A stretch of DNA of 64,000 bases from Halosolutus gelatinilyticus (lineage in GTDB: Archaea; Halobacteriota; Halobacteria; Halobacteriales; Natrialbaceae), in the NCBI RefSeq assembly GCF_023028105.1, contig NZ_CP095491.1:1674001-1738000 (forward strand), given 5' to 3'. Made by a program: the position numbers and the translations under genes. Numbering within the stretch: position 1 is the first letter of the stretch; each line of letters opens with the position of its first letter. Under the pieces are notes generated by a model that saw only the letters and a program-made list of their open reading frames with translations, was not told the DNA's origin and did not search any database. This document shows positions 1 through 9,355 of this stretch, piece after piece.

Positions 1-1
1 G

Positions 2-745
2 CTGTCGACGCTGGCGGACGGCGCCGACGAGTGCCGGAAGGAGGCCCGCAAACGCATCCGCGAGGGCGTCGACGTGCTGAAGATCATGACCACCGGCGGG
101 GTGCTCAGCGAGAAGGACGCCCCCGATCAGAGCCAGTTCACCGACGCCGAGGTGCGAGCGTTGGTCGAGGAGGCCCACCGCGTCGGCATCCCGGTGGCCT
201 CCCACGCGCAGGGCGCACCCGGCATCAAGACGGCGCTTCGAAACGGCGTCGACACGATCGAGCACGGCTTCTACCTCGACGAAGAGTGTCTCGAACTCTT
301 CGACGAGACGGGCGCCACCTTCGTCCCGACGCTGTCGATCATGCACCGACTCGTCGAGCACGGCGGCGACCACGGCGTCCCCGATTACGGACTCGAAAAG
401 GCTCGGGAGGCCCGCGAAGCGCACTTCGACGCCGTCGAACGCGCGTACGAGGCCGGCGTTCCGATCGCCACCGGAACGGACTTCCTCGGCCCCGAACTGG
501 TCCCGCACGGCGAGAACGCCCTCGAACTGGAGCTGTTCGTCGACGGGGTTGGAATGGACGAACACGACGCGCTTCAGTCCGCGACGCGGATCGCCGCCCG
601 AACGATCCCCGCGGACGACGTCGGGGTTCTCGAACCGGGTAACCGCGGCGACCTGCTCGGACTCGGGAGCGACCCGATCGCGGACATCGGCGCAGTCCGC
701 GACGTCGAGGCCGTGTACGTGGACGGCGGACCCGCTCGCTGGTAA
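2..745 (+). CDS. Amidohydrolase family protein, C-terminal part
   Basis: The gene enters from the left edge, so its start lies outside the window; about 247 residues are visible. It resembles imidazolonepropionase-like and Xaa-Pro dipeptidase-like amidohydrolases, binuclear metal hydrolases of cyclic amides or dipeptides. Visible metal-site candidates are the lysine in DVLKIM (usually carboxylated), the histidine of SHAQG, the histidine of IEHGF and the aspartate of TGTDF. The C-terminal strand segment typical of the family (GDLLGLGSDP) precedes the stop. Substrate cannot be told from the sequence. It ends convergently with sufS, about 55 bases away. Confidence 0.85.
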   Translation: MSTLADGADECRKEARKRIREGVDVLKIMTTGGVLSEKDAPDQSQFTDAEVRALVEEAHRVGIPVASHAQGAPGIKTALRNGVDTIEHGFYLDEECLELFDETGATFVPTLSIMHRLVEHGGDHGVPDYGLEKAREAREAHFDAVERAYEAGVPIATGTDFLGPELVPHGENALELELFVDGVGMDEHDALQSATRIAARTIPADDVGVLEPGNRGDLLGLGSDPIADIGAVRDVEAVYVDGGPARW

Positions 746-800
746 CGCAGCCGGAAGAAATCGATCGTCGGGGAGCCGCTCCTCACACTTCGTCGATAGC

Positions 801-2045
801 CTACGCGAACAACTGTCGGGCGTCGTCTAACGCCTCGACCAGCGTGTCGACCTCCTCGCGCGTGTTGTACACGTAGAACGAGGCGCGGGCGGAGGCCGGA
901 ACGCCGAGTTTGTCGTGCAGCGGTTGGGTGCAATGGTCGCCGGCGCGGATCGCGATCGTGTGGTCGTTCAGGATCGAGGTCAGGTCGTGGGCGTGGACGC
1001 CGTCGAGGTTGAAGCTGACGAGGCCGCCGCGATCGGGGCCGCCCTCGGGGCCGTAGATCTCGACGTCGTCCTCCTCCTGCAGTCGATCGTAGGCGTAGGC
1101 GGCCAGCTCCTCCTCGTGGGCCCGAATCCGGTCCATACCGATGGCTTCGAGCCAGTCGATCGCCGCGTGGAGGCCGACGGCCTCCGCAATGGGGGGCGTT
1201 CCGGGTTCGAACTTCCAGGGAAGGTCGCCCCACGTCGACTCCTCGAAGGTGACCTTGCGGATCATGCCGCCGCCGTAGAGGTAGGGATCGAGATCTTCGA
1301 GCAGGTCCCGCTTGCCGTAGAGGACGCCGATGCCGGTCGGGCCGGCCATCTTGTGGCCCGAGAAGGCGTAGAAGTCGGCGCCGATCTCCTTCACGTCGAC
1401 CGGACGAGTGGGGACCGCCTGGGCGCCGTCGATGAACGAGAGCGCGCCGTGGTCGTGCGCGAGGGCCGTCAGTTCGGCGACGGGGTTGACCGTGCCGAGG
1501 GTGTTCGAGACGTGGACGGCGGAGACGATCGCGGCGTCGTCGTCGATCAACTCGCGGGCGTGATCCATGTCGAGACGACCGGTATCGTCGATCCGGATGT
1601 ACTCGACGTCGGCGCCCGTCCGGCGGGCGATCTGCTGCCACGTCACGAGGGAGGCGTGGTGTTCCATCTCCGTGAGGACGACCCGATCGCCGGGGCCGAG
1701 TTCGTTCAGCCCCCACGAGTAGGCGACCAGGTTCTCGCTTTCGGTCGTGTTCTTCGTGAAGACGACTTCCTCGCGGCCGTCGGCGCCGATGAAGTCGGCG
1801 ACCCGATCGTGGGCCTCCTCGTAGGCGGTCGACGCCTCTTGGCTGAGGTGGTGGATCCCCCGGTGGACGTTCGCGTTGGACTCGCGGTAGTAGTCGCTCA
1901 TCGCGTCGACGACCGGGTCCGGCGTCTGGGTCGTCGCCGCGTTGTCGAGGTAGACGACCCGCTGGCCGTCGAACTCCCGCTCGAGGATGGGAAACTCCTC
2001 GCGAATCGCCCCGACGTCGAGGGGCTCGAGCTTCTGTTGACTCAT
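801..2045 (-). CDS. sufS: Cysteine desulfurase SufS
   Basis: A 414-residue PLP enzyme that takes sulfur from cysteine as a persulfide for iron-sulfur cluster assembly. It is a group II (SufS-type) class V aminotransferase of usual length. The PLP lysine is K232 in SGHKM, and the catalytic cysteine is C372 in RAGDHCTQP, the short-loop form of SufS. Histidines of EMEHH near residue 129 match the PLP-stacking site. The ATG at 2045 begins MSQQKLEP, and the alignable region (DNAATTQTP) follows soon after. No other suf genes lie next to it here. Upstream, 2046-2268 holds its promoter region and no gene. Confidence 0.95.
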   Translation of the reverse strand: MSQQKLEPLDVGAIREEFPILEREFDGQRVVYLDNAATTQTPDPVVDAMSDYYRESNANVHRGIHHLSQEASTAYEEAHDRVADFIGADGREEVVFTKNTTESENLVAYSWGLNELGPGDRVVLTEMEHHASLVTWQQIARRTGADVEYIRIDDTGRLDMDHARELIDDDAAIVSAVHVSNTLGTVNPVAELTALAHDHGALSFIDGAQAVPTRPVDVKEIGADFYAFSGHKMAGPTGIGVLYGKRDLLEDLDPYLYGGGMIRKVTFEESTWGDLPWKFEPGTPPIAEAVGLHAAIDWLEAIGMDRIRAHEEELAAYAYDRLQEEDDVEIYGPEGGPDRGGLVSFNLDGVHAHDLTSILNDHTIAIRAGDHCTQPLHDKLGVPASARASFYVYNTREEVDTLVEALDDARQLFA

Positions 2046-2268
2046 TACCAGCTAGGAGGGACGCCAGACAAAACACTCCTTCGGTCCACGCGCCCTTCCG
2101 TCACGGTCCGTCTCCGCCGTTACTGGCCGTTGGCAGGCCTCACGGCCGCCGTCTCGAGAATCGAAAAAGTCGGGTAGGGGTACTCGGCAGGGGACGGCGC
2201 CTGTGTTCCCTGCCGTGCGTACGAGTACCACACTCGCGCATATACGTCTGTCGGCGATCCCGTCGCGA

Positions 2269-3132
2269 TCACTCCCGGACTTCGAGCATCCGCGACTCAC
2301 AGTCGTCGCAGGTGATCGCGTACACCTCGTAGGAGCGACAGCAGGACTCGACCGTCTCGGCGTCGACCGAGATCGAGCCGCCGCAACTCGGACAGCGCTC
2401 GACGAACGCCCGCAGGCCGCTCGATAGCTGGCTGCGTTGGTCGAGGGGACGCGAGCCCCAGTCGGGCAGGCGATCCCCGAGCACTCGCGAGGCGGCGACG
2501 TCGGCGATCAGCGCCGCCTCGGACTCCCACCGAGCGGCCGACCGGCCGTCGACGCGGGCAGTGGCGCGATCGGTCGAGCCGACCACCGTCACCCGCTCGG
2601 GATCGATCTCCAGGAACGCGGCGACCTCCGACTCGACGTCGGCGTCGCGAACTGATTCGATCTCGGCCCGCCACGCCTCGCGGAGCTCCTCGTCGAGACA
2701 GAGGTCCTCCGTCCCGTCCCCGGCGAGACAGGGCGCGATCACGTCGCGTTCGAGGAAGTACGCCTCGAGATCGACCGGTTCGACGGGTTCGCCCGCGTCG
2801 GTCTCGCCCGCCGACGCCGATCCGGTCTCACTTCCGCCGGTCTCGATCGCCGGGCCGCCCGGTGCGGGCTCTTTGTCGAACTTCGCGAGCAGCCGGTCCG
2901 GAAAGTACCGCTTCGTCAGCGTCGGCGTCCCCGGAACGAGGTAGCCTCGGAGGTAGATCGCGGCCAGCGAGAGCCCGAACGCGATCGGCGCGGCTAGGGG
3001 CGAGACGACGGCGACGGCGGCCGCGAGCGCGACGGCGATCGCCACGTTGACGATCGTACACGGCGTGCAGCGGTTCTCGCCCGTGTACTCGGGCTGTCGG
3101 AGTCGATCGAGGGTACGGAAGCGTTCTACCAT
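2269..3132 (-). CDS. Membrane protein with C-terminal zinc ribbon, unknown function
   Basis: A 287-residue protein I do not recognise as a characterised family. Near residues 15-70 it has a cysteine pair (NRCTPCT) followed by two hydrophobic stretches, probably two membrane helices, then an acidic low-complexity linker. Its C-terminus has paired cysteines (CPSCGG, then SCCRSYE and CDDCE) that could bind zinc. The start at ATG 3132 is chosen because it directly precedes MVERFRTLDRL, which keeps conserved-looking sequence; an upstream extension in the same frame only mirrors neighbouring genes. It could be a membrane-tethered zinc-binding scaffold, but no role can be assigned. Confidence 0.75.
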   Translation of the reverse strand: MVERFRTLDRLRQPEYTGENRCTPCTIVNVAIAVALAAAVAVVSPLAAPIAFGLSLAAIYLRGYLVPGTPTLTKRYFPDRLLAKFDKEPAPGGPAIETGGSETGSASAGETDAGEPVEPVDLEAYFLERDVIAPCLAGDGTEDLCLDEELREAWRAEIESVRDADVESEVAAFLEIDPERVTVVGSTDRATARVDGRSAARWESEAALIADVAASRVLGDRLPDWGSRPLDQRSQLSSGLRAFVERCPSCGGSISVDAETVESCCRSYEVYAITCDDCESRMLEVRE

Positions 3133-3236
3133 ATCGGTTTCGTTCGCGTCGATCGACGAAAACAATTGGCGTCGGTCCGGGATCGAGGGCGATCGCTCGA
3201 CTACCCGGCGATCGCGGGCGCGGTGCCCTCGATCAG

Positions 3237-3530
3237 TTAGTACATCCGCAGTAGCTGCGCGTGCAGCGTGGTCCCCACTTCGAGGACGTTCGCCTCGTCG
3301 ATGAACCCCTCCTCGATCGCGAGTTCCACGGCGCGGGTGCCGACGATGTTCGCGACCGTGGCCCGTGCGAGGCTGTCGATTACGGAACCCTCGTCGACGG
3401 TATCGCCGCCGTAGAACTCCTCGGTGACGGTCAGCGAGAGCTCGCCCTCCTCGAACGTCTCGCCGAGGACGTCCTCGTCGCAGACCGCGACGAGCAATCC
3501 CTCCTGCGTCTCTCGTTCCTTGACGATCAT
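3237..3530 (-). CDS. DUF424 family protein
   Basis: A 97-residue protein matching the archaeal DUF424 family in length and pattern (MIVKERETQEG at the start; DSLARATVANIVGTRAVELAIEEGFI in the middle). DUF424 proteins are widespread in archaea, and some have been linked to the translation apparatus, but the biochemical role is unknown. The ATG at 3530 lies 11 bases after the stop of the upstream TPR gene, so the two are probably co-transcribed. The far longer reading frame across this start is a shadow of the TPR gene. Confidence 0.88.
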   Translation of the reverse strand: MIVKERETQEGLLVAVCDEDVLGETFEEGELSLTVTEEFYGGDTVDEGSVIDSLARATVANIVGTRAVELAIEEGFIDEANVLEVGTTLHAQLLRMY

Positions 3531-3541
3531 GCGTGTCTCCG

Positions 3542-4390
3542 TTACTCGAGTTCCCACTCGCGGTCGTCCCGATCGGACGCGCGGCCTGGATCGGTGATCT
3601 CGGCGTCCCGCTGGGACTGTGCGCCGCCCGTCGCCTGTCCCTGCATCTCCCGCCGCTCCTCGACCAGCCGCTGTTCGGCCCGCTCGCGCATGTCGTTGGC
3701 CTCGTCGGCGATCTCCTCGGCCTGGTCGTACTCGCCCAGCTCTTCCAGGATGCGGGCTTTCTCTTCGAGGACCTGCGCGTTGTGCATGCCGAGGCGGATC
3801 GCATTGTCGATACAGTGCAGGGCGTCCTCGGCCAGCCCGCGTTCGGAGAGGAAGAACGCGCGGTTGAACCAGCCCTCGGCGAATCGCTCGTCGATCTCGA
3901 CGGCGCGCTCGGCGTGCTCTAAGGCCTGGGAGGTCTCGCCGAACTCCCAGAGCGCGTAAGCGAGGTTCGTCTCCGCGGTCGCGGCGTGCTCGTTCGAATC
4001 GTTGACTCGCAGCGCCTCGCGGTGCGCCCCGATCGCCTCGTCGTACTCCTCGAGCTCCGCGTGGGCGGCCCCCTTGTTCACCCACGCCTCCTGCTCGGTG
4101 CGATCGTCGTCGGCGAAGCGAGCCGCCCGTTCGAAGGCGTCGGCCGCCTGCTCGTAGCGGTTGATCTGCATGTAGTTCAACCCGACGTCGAGCAGTTCTC
4201 CGGCGTCGACGTCCCCGCTGGCCACGTTCTGCTCGTCGAGCGTGTCGGCGACGACCCGCGAGTCGACGGGGTCGATTCGCGCGGGATCGACCGCCAGCTC
4301 CGGCGGATCGAGGTCGAATTCCTCGTAGGGATCGTCGAACCCCTCGCCCTCGGAGAACGGGTGCTCGCGATCGCCTTCTCGGTCGGTCAT
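3542..4390 (-). CDS. Tetratricopeptide repeat protein
   Basis: A 282-residue soluble acidic protein. Residues 65-230 contain about five degenerate TPR helical pairs, seen as repeated W/Y-x-N-x-G-x-A and A-x-x-x-Y-D-x-A spacing (VNKGAAHAELEEYDEAI, FNRAFFLSERGLAEDAL). The ends are charged and low in complexity. TPR proteins act as protein-binding scaffolds. The start ATG at 4390 begins MTDREGD and sits 26 bases after a TTAA box (4416-4421 on this strand), fitting a leaderless transcript. It is the first gene of a likely two-gene operon with DUF424. Its partner is unknown. Confidence 0.88.
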   Translation of the reverse strand: MTDREGDREHPFSEGEGFDDPYEEFDLDPPELAVDPARIDPVDSRVVADTLDEQNVASGDVDAGELLDVGLNYMQINRYEQAADAFERAARFADDDRTEQEAWVNKGAAHAELEEYDEAIGAHREALRVNDSNEHAATAETNLAYALWEFGETSQALEHAERAVEIDERFAEGWFNRAFFLSERGLAEDALHCIDNAIRLGMHNAQVLEEKARILEELGEYDQAEEIADEANDMRERAEQRLVEERREMQGQATGGAQSQRDAEITDPGRASDRDDREWELE

Positions 4391-4897
4391 TAGCGGAATG
4401 GTGGCGACGACGACTGTTAAGGGCTGCGACCCGCGAGAGCGGTCCGCCCCGCGATCCGGTCGCCTCGAAAGTCCGTCGATCCGAGCCGCCCGCACGATTC
4501 CGGCGAGACGAGATGCCCCGGTCGGCGGCGAACGCGATCGAGCGCTCGCGACTCGCTCCCTCTGTCTCGGGCCACCATCGTATTCGAATGGTGAATAATA
4601 GATGTAAATTAGATATAAAGTAACATGAATTTTATTAACTCGGAATAAAAACAATACTGGTGCCGGGAGTCCAATTCCGTCAACGGCCGCGTCCAGACGC
4701 GGTGGTCGAACGGACTTGCACCGAGAGCAGCGGCATTCGTCCGATCCGAACGGACGCGAAAACGGGGACGAGCGGGCGGGAGGGCAGACCCGGGGCGTGC
4801 GTCAGCGCGCCCCGGCAACCGATCGAGTCCTCGACCAGTGATGGCCGTCTCCTCGGCGTCCGACCGCGGCCGACAGCGTGGGCACCCGGGGAAATCC
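4391..4897. other. Intergenic region with AT-rich tract
   Basis: A 507-base divergent gap between the TPR gene and the secreted protease. The TTAA box for the TPR gene is at 4416-4421 on the minus strand. Bases 4596-4660 are strikingly AT-rich for this genome, with several TATA-like runs and a TTTATTAAC. This tract could be the protease promoter with a long leader of about 240 bases, or a silenced or unstable patch. No gene with haloarchaeal codon bias is seen. Confidence 0.5.
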
Positions 4898-6550
4898 ATG
4901 ACAGAAAAATCACACGGGCGATACGATCGACGACAGTTTTTGAAAGCAATGGGTGCGGCGACCGTGACGGTCGGCTTCGCCGGCAAGACGAGCGCGTCGC
5001 CGTCGACGCGACGACTCGTCATCGGCGTCGAGGACGAGTGGACGATCGAGGAGGTTCGCGAGTCGATCCGCGCCGATCCGGACGTTCCGAACCGAGCGAA
5101 GGTCGTCCACCACAACGAGACGATCGACTACGCCGTCCTCGAACTCGCCGGGCCGGCGGCGCAATCCGCCGATCGGGCGAAAGAAGCCGTCGGCAAGCAC
5201 TCCGGCGTCGCGTACGCCGAGACGGACTACGAGATCAGGTTCGAGGTCGAAGAGATCCAGGCCGTCGACCCCAACGATCCACGCTGGGGCGAGGAGTGGG
5301 CCGACGAGGCCGTCAACGCCCCGACCGCCTGGGAGACGACGATGGGGTCGCTGAACTCGACGCTGGCGATCATCGACACCGGACTCGACGTCCACCACCC
5401 CGACCTCGAGGAACGAGTGACGGACGAGGTCGGCGGACCCGATCCGGTACCCGACGGCGAGGACGACCACGGAACCCACTGCGGCGGGTGCGCGGCGGCG
5501 ACGACTAACAACGGCGTCGGCGTCGCGGGGCCGACGAACAGCCGGCTGCTCGGGTACAACATCTGGGACAACATCCGGGGCGAGGACGCCATCGTCGACG
5601 CCTCGGACAAGGGCGCCGACGTGATCTCGCTCTCGTGGTCGGTCGGCTACGACGAGCAGCCGTCGCTCCGCGACGCCATCCAGTATGCGACCGACAACGG
5701 GACGGTTGTGCTCGCCGCATCGGCCAACGACGGGCGGACCGACGCCGTCACCTATCCGGCCAGCGACTCCAACGTCATCGCCGTCGGCGCGACCGACGCG
5801 AACGGCAACGTTGCGGACTTCTCGAACTCCGGGCCGAACCTCGACCTCGTCGCTCCCGGGGTGAACGTCCTTAGCACGCTTCCCCAGGAGAGCTACGGTC
5901 GGGCCTCGGGGACGTCGATGGCCTGCCCCGTGACGGCCGGCGTCGCGGCGCTCGCGAAGGAACTCGATCCGTCGCTCTCGACGGCCGAGGTTCGCGGCCT
6001 GCTCACGGATACGGCGACGACGCTCCCGGGGGTTCCGTCGGACCGCCAGGCGGCAGGACAGGTCGACGCCGCCGCCGTGGTCGACGCCGTGTCGGACGGC
6101 GGCGGCGACGGCGACCTCGTTGACGGCGGCACCTACCGAATCATCAACGTGAACAGCGGCAAGGCGCTGGAGGTCGAGAACGGCGCCACCGAGAACGGCG
6201 CCACCGTCCAGCAGTGGCCCGCCGCCGCCGTCGACCACCACAGGTGGACGATCCACGAGATCCGCGAGGGCGTGTACCAGGTACTCGTCGCCCACACCGG
6301 CAAGGCGCTGGACGTCGCCGACGTCTCGACCGACCCCGGCGCGAACGTCCACCAGTGGGACTACGTCGGCGGGGACAACCAGCACTGGCGCATCGAGGCC
6401 GTCGGCGACGGGGAGTACCGCATGATCGCCGACCACAGCGGCCTCGGACTGGAAGTCGATGACTGGAGCACCGACGACGGCGCGAACGTCATCCAGTGGG
6501 ACTACCACGGCGGCGCGAACCAGCGCTGGACCTTCGAACGGCTCTATTGA
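4898..6550 (+). CDS. Secreted S8 (subtilisin/halolysin-type) protease with ricin-type lectin domain
   Basis: A 550-residue extracellular serine protease. Residues 1-34 are a Tat signal (RRQFLKAMGA). Residues about 39-118 look like an I9-type propeptide. The S8 domain carries the triad D160 (IIDTGLD), H191 (DDHGTHCGG) and S340 (GTSMACP), with oxyanion-hole N277. After a short glycine/aspartate linker, residues 415-550 form a ricin-B-like beta-trefoil with three repeats ending in QQW, HQWDY...QHW and IQWDY...QRW. ATG 4898 is chosen because it starts right before the twin-arginine signal; longer upstream starts add unrelated sequence. Halolysins often end in other domains, so the sugar-binding tail suggests glycoprotein or polysaccharide targeting. 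Confidence 0.92.
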   Translation: MTEKSHGRYDRRQFLKAMGAATVTVGFAGKTSASPSTRRLVIGVEDEWTIEEVRESIRADPDVPNRAKVVHHNETIDYAVLELAGPAAQSADRAKEAVGKHSGVAYAETDYEIRFEVEEIQAVDPNDPRWGEEWADEAVNAPTAWETTMGSLNSTLAIIDTGLDVHHPDLEERVTDEVGGPDPVPDGEDDHGTHCGGCAAATTNNGVGVAGPTNSRLLGYNIWDNIRGEDAIVDASDKGADVISLSWSVGYDEQPSLRDAIQYATDNGTVVLAASANDGRTDAVTYPASDSNVIAVGATDANGNVADFSNSGPNLDLVAPGVNVLSTLPQESYGRASGTSMACPVTAGVAALAKELDPSLSTAEVRGLLTDTATTLPGVPSDRQAAGQVDAAAVVDAVSDGGGDGDLVDGGTYRIINVNSGKALEVENGATENGATVQQWPAAAVDHHRWTIHEIREGVYQVLVAHTGKALDVADVSTDPGANVHQWDYVGGDNQHWRIEAVGDGEYRMIADHSGLGLEVDDWSTDDGANVIQWDYHGGANQRWTFERLY

Positions 6551-6693
6551 CGCCCGCCGGTTCGATTCGATATTTTTTCGCGTCGCTTCCGGGGACTCGA
6601 CGTCCGACCCGATCGGCGCCGACGCCGCGGATTCTCTCGGCTCACCGCCGCAGCCCCGACACTAATAGCCGGGGCTGTGGTAGCCACTCCGAC

Positions 6694-7650
6694 ATGCACG
6701 ACATCATTCCCGTCTCTGAAATCATGGTCACCGACGTCGTGACGGCGCCGATCGACGCCAGCGTGGCGCGGGCGGCGACGCTGATGCGCGATGAGCACGT
6801 CAGTTCGGTCGTCGTCACGCGGGACGGCGCCCCGGTCGGAATCGTCACCGAGGGAGACTTCGTGACGTACCTCTGCGGCCGCGAACACCTCGGCGCCGTC
6901 GAACTGGACGAGGTGATGTCGGCACCGCTCGTGACGATCGCGCCCGACACGTCGATCGTCGACGCCGTCTCAGTCCTTCGATCGGAGGACCTCGAACACC
7001 TGCCGGTCGTCCGGAAGACCGGGACGGACGGTGGCGAGGGTGGCGGTGAGGGCGGCGACCTCGCGGGAATCCTCACGACGACGGAGCTCACCTACTTCGT
7101 GCCGCACTTGGCCCGCCAGACCGGCGACCGCAGCGCCGAGCGCCCCCGGCGAGCGGTGCGAACCGACACCGCGTACGAACGGGACGACTGGGAATTCGAG
7201 TATCACGGCGAGGACGAGTCGACCGTCTCCGTCGGCGACGTTGCGCGGTTCTCGAAACCGATCACGATCGACGACGTCGAGGCCTTCGCCGACGTCACCG
7301 GCGACACGAACAGGCTCCACCTCGACGGGGCGTACGCGGCCGAGACCCGATTCGGGAGGCCGATCGTTCACGGGGTGCTCGCCAACGGAGTGATCAGCGC
7401 GGCGCTCGCTCGGCTGCCGGGGCTGACGATCTACCTCTCGCAGGAGAGTAGCTTCCTGGCGCCGCTCCCGATCGGCGATCGCGTGATCGCCGTCTGCGAA
7501 GTCCTCGAGGACCTCGGCAGGGACAAGTACCGGATCGAGACGACCGTTACCGACGCGGAGGGGACGACCGTCCTCGAGGGCGACGCGGTCGTCCTCGTCG
7601 ACGAGTTGCCGCCGGTGGCCGTTCTCGAGCGCGACGCGGCATCCTCGTAA
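6694..7650 (+). CDS. CBS-domain pair fused to MaoC-type hydratase domain
   Basis: A 318-residue fusion. Residues 1-130 form two CBS domains, a module that usually binds adenosyl ligands. Residues about 175-305 form a MaoC hot-dog hydratase domain with the family motif DVTGDTNRLHLD (catalytic Asp and His), followed by FGRPIVHGVLANG. A glycine-rich linker (EGGGEGGD) interrupts the second CBS domain. MaoC enzymes hydrate (R)-enoyl-CoA, for example in polyhydroxyalkanoate or branched-chain metabolism; the CBS pair may gate activity by energy charge. The ATG at 6694 lies about 30 bases after a CTAATAG box, fitting a leaderless start. Its 3' end faces srp54 across 208 bases that hold no gene. Confidence 0.88.
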   Translation: MHDIIPVSEIMVTDVVTAPIDASVARAATLMRDEHVSSVVVTRDGAPVGIVTEGDFVTYLCGREHLGAVELDEVMSAPLVTIAPDTSIVDAVSVLRSEDLEHLPVVRKTGTDGGEGGGEGGDLAGILTTTELTYFVPHLARQTGDRSAERPRRAVRTDTAYERDDWEFEYHGEDESTVSVGDVARFSKPITIDDVEAFADVTGDTNRLHLDGAYAAETRFGRPIVHGVLANGVISAALARLPGLTIYLSQESSFLAPLPIGDRVIAVCEVLEDLGRDKYRIETTVTDAEGTTVLEGDAVVLVDELPPVAVLERDAASS

Positions 7651-7858
7651 CGCCGCCGACGCACGCGTTCGAGATACTGCCGTCTGTCCATACGGCCTCA
7701 TGCAAGTAACCCGGTTTGGGCGTGGCGGCAACGCGATAGTCACTCGATCGGAACGATCGCGCCGAGCGGACGTCGGATCAGAAACACCGACGATTGCAGC
7801 GGACCGGACTCGAATCGGAAAACCGAAGCGATCGCGATCCGGCGACGGCGTTCCGGAC

Positions 7859-9247
7859 TCAGAACGGCCCCATCCCGCCCATCCCGCCGCCACCGCCGCC
7901 TTGCTGTTGCATCTGTTTCATCATGCGCTGCATCTCCTTGTCCGATCCCATCCCCTGGAACTGCTTGATCGTCCGCTCCATCATCTTGTACTGCTGGAGC
8001 AATTCCCGGACCTCGTCCTCGCTCGTGCCCGAACCGCGGGCGATGCGTTCGACCTGGCTCGCGCCGATCGCCTTCGGGTACTCCTTTTCGGCGTCGGTCA
8101 TCGAGTCCATGATGACCTGGAACGTGATCATCCGATCCTGGGTGACGTCCATCGCGTCGTCGGGCAACTGGTCTTTGATGCCGCCGCCGAAGCCGGGGAT
8201 CATGTCCAGTACCTGGTCGAGCGGCCCCATGTTGTTCATCGCCTCCATCTGCTTTTGCATGTCGTTCAGGGTGAAGTTCCCCTTCAACATGTCCTCGGGG
8301 TCCCAATCGTCCTCCTCGATGTCGGTCTGTTGCATCGCGCGCTCGACGCGCTCGGCGAGCTGGGAGAGGTCGCCCATTCCGAGCAGCCGCGAGATGAAGC
8401 CGTCGGGCTCGAAGCGCTCGATGTCCTGGACCTCTTCGCCCGTCCCGAGGAACGCGATCGACGAGTCGGTCTGGTCGACCGCGGTCAGCGCGCCGCCACC
8501 TTTCGCCGTACCGTCGAGTTTCGTGATGACGACGCCCTCGATGCCGATCGACTCGTCGAACTGCTGGGCCTGCTCTTTCGCACCTTGCCCGATCGCGGCG
8601 TCGAGCACGAGCAGCGAGGTGTCCGGGTCGACGACGTCCTCGATCTGCTCGATCTCGTCGATCAGATCCTCCTCGAGCGCGTGTCGACCCGCGGTGTCGA
8701 CGATGTGGACGTCGGCCTCGCCCGTCTCCTCGAGTCCCTTTCGGGCGATGTCGACGGGGTCGTCATTGTCGGGATCGCCGTAGAAGTCGACCTCCGCGCG
8801 CCGGGTCATCTCCTTGGCCTGGTCGTAGGCGCCGGGTCGGAAGGTGTCCGTCTGGATGACGGCCGGGCGCAGTCCCTTCGTCGAGAACCACCACGCCATC
8901 TTCGCGGCGGAGGTCGTCTTCCCGGACCCCTGCAGGCCGGCAAGCAGGATCGTCTGCTCCTCGAGCGGGAGGTCGGTCGACTCGCCGATGAGGTCGACCA
9001 GTTCCTCGTAGACGATGCGGAGGACGAAATCGCGCGCCGGCGTCCCGGCCGGCGGTTCCTCCTCTAAGGCCCGCCGTTTGATGTTGTCCGACAGTTCCAT
9101 CACGAGCGAGACGTCGACGTCGGCGGAGAGGAGCGATCGCTGGATCTCCTTGACGATCTCCTCGACGTCCTCCTCGCTGATCCGTGACTTTCCGCGGAGT
9201 TTGTCGAGGGTGCCCCGCAGAGAGCTTCCGAGATCGTCGAGTACCAT
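7859..9247 (-). CDS. srp54: Signal recognition particle protein Srp54
   Basis: A 462-residue SRP GTPase that binds 7S RNA and signal peptides and docks with FtsY at the membrane. The N domain (residues 1-90) is followed by the G domain with GLQGSGKTT (P-loop), DTAGRH and TKLDG. The methionine-rich M domain then runs to a glycine-rich tail ([13 protein letters not shown]). Length and order are standard for archaeal Srp54. The ATG at 9247 sits about 25 bases after a TTTAAC box, suggesting a leaderless mRNA. Its receptor gene ftsY is also in this window, about 23 kb away. Confidence 0.97.
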   Translation of the reverse strand: MVLDDLGSSLRGTLDKLRGKSRISEEDVEEIVKEIQRSLLSADVDVSLVMELSDNIKRRALEEEPPAGTPARDFVLRIVYEELVDLIGESTDLPLEEQTILLAGLQGSGKTTSAAKMAWWFSTKGLRPAVIQTDTFRPGAYDQAKEMTRRAEVDFYGDPDNDDPVDIARKGLEETGEADVHIVDTAGRHALEEDLIDEIEQIEDVVDPDTSLLVLDAAIGQGAKEQAQQFDESIGIEGVVITKLDGTAKGGGALTAVDQTDSSIAFLGTGEEVQDIERFEPDGFISRLLGMGDLSQLAERVERAMQQTDIEEDDWDPEDMLKGNFTLNDMQKQMEAMNNMGPLDQVLDMIPGFGGGIKDQLPDDAMDVTQDRMITFQVIMDSMTDAEKEYPKAIGASQVERIARGSGTSEDEVRELLQQYKMMERTIKQFQGMGSDKEMQRMMKQMQQQGGGGGGMGGMGPF

Positions 9248-9270
9248 TTGCCCAGTCTACGGCACGACAG

Positions 9271-9278
9271 CGTTAAAG
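9271..9278 (-). promoter_or_regulatory. Probable TATA box of srp54
   Basis: Read on the minus strand, this is CTTTAACG. It lies 24-31 bases before the srp54 ATG, the spacing expected for a haloarchaeal leaderless transcript. Confidence 0.55.
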
Positions 9279-9355
9279 GTTTTATCTACTGGCGACGCGA
9301 GCGAAACGCGTCACCGCGCTCGCGGCTGAGGCGACCCGCCGGTCACCAGTGTGAA

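Noticed and set aside
574-2076. A 500-residue minus-strand frame rich in Arg/Pro over sufS
   Set aside because: It overlaps sufS, which carries all catalytic residues. Arg/Pro-rich composition is the normal shadow of GC-rich genes.
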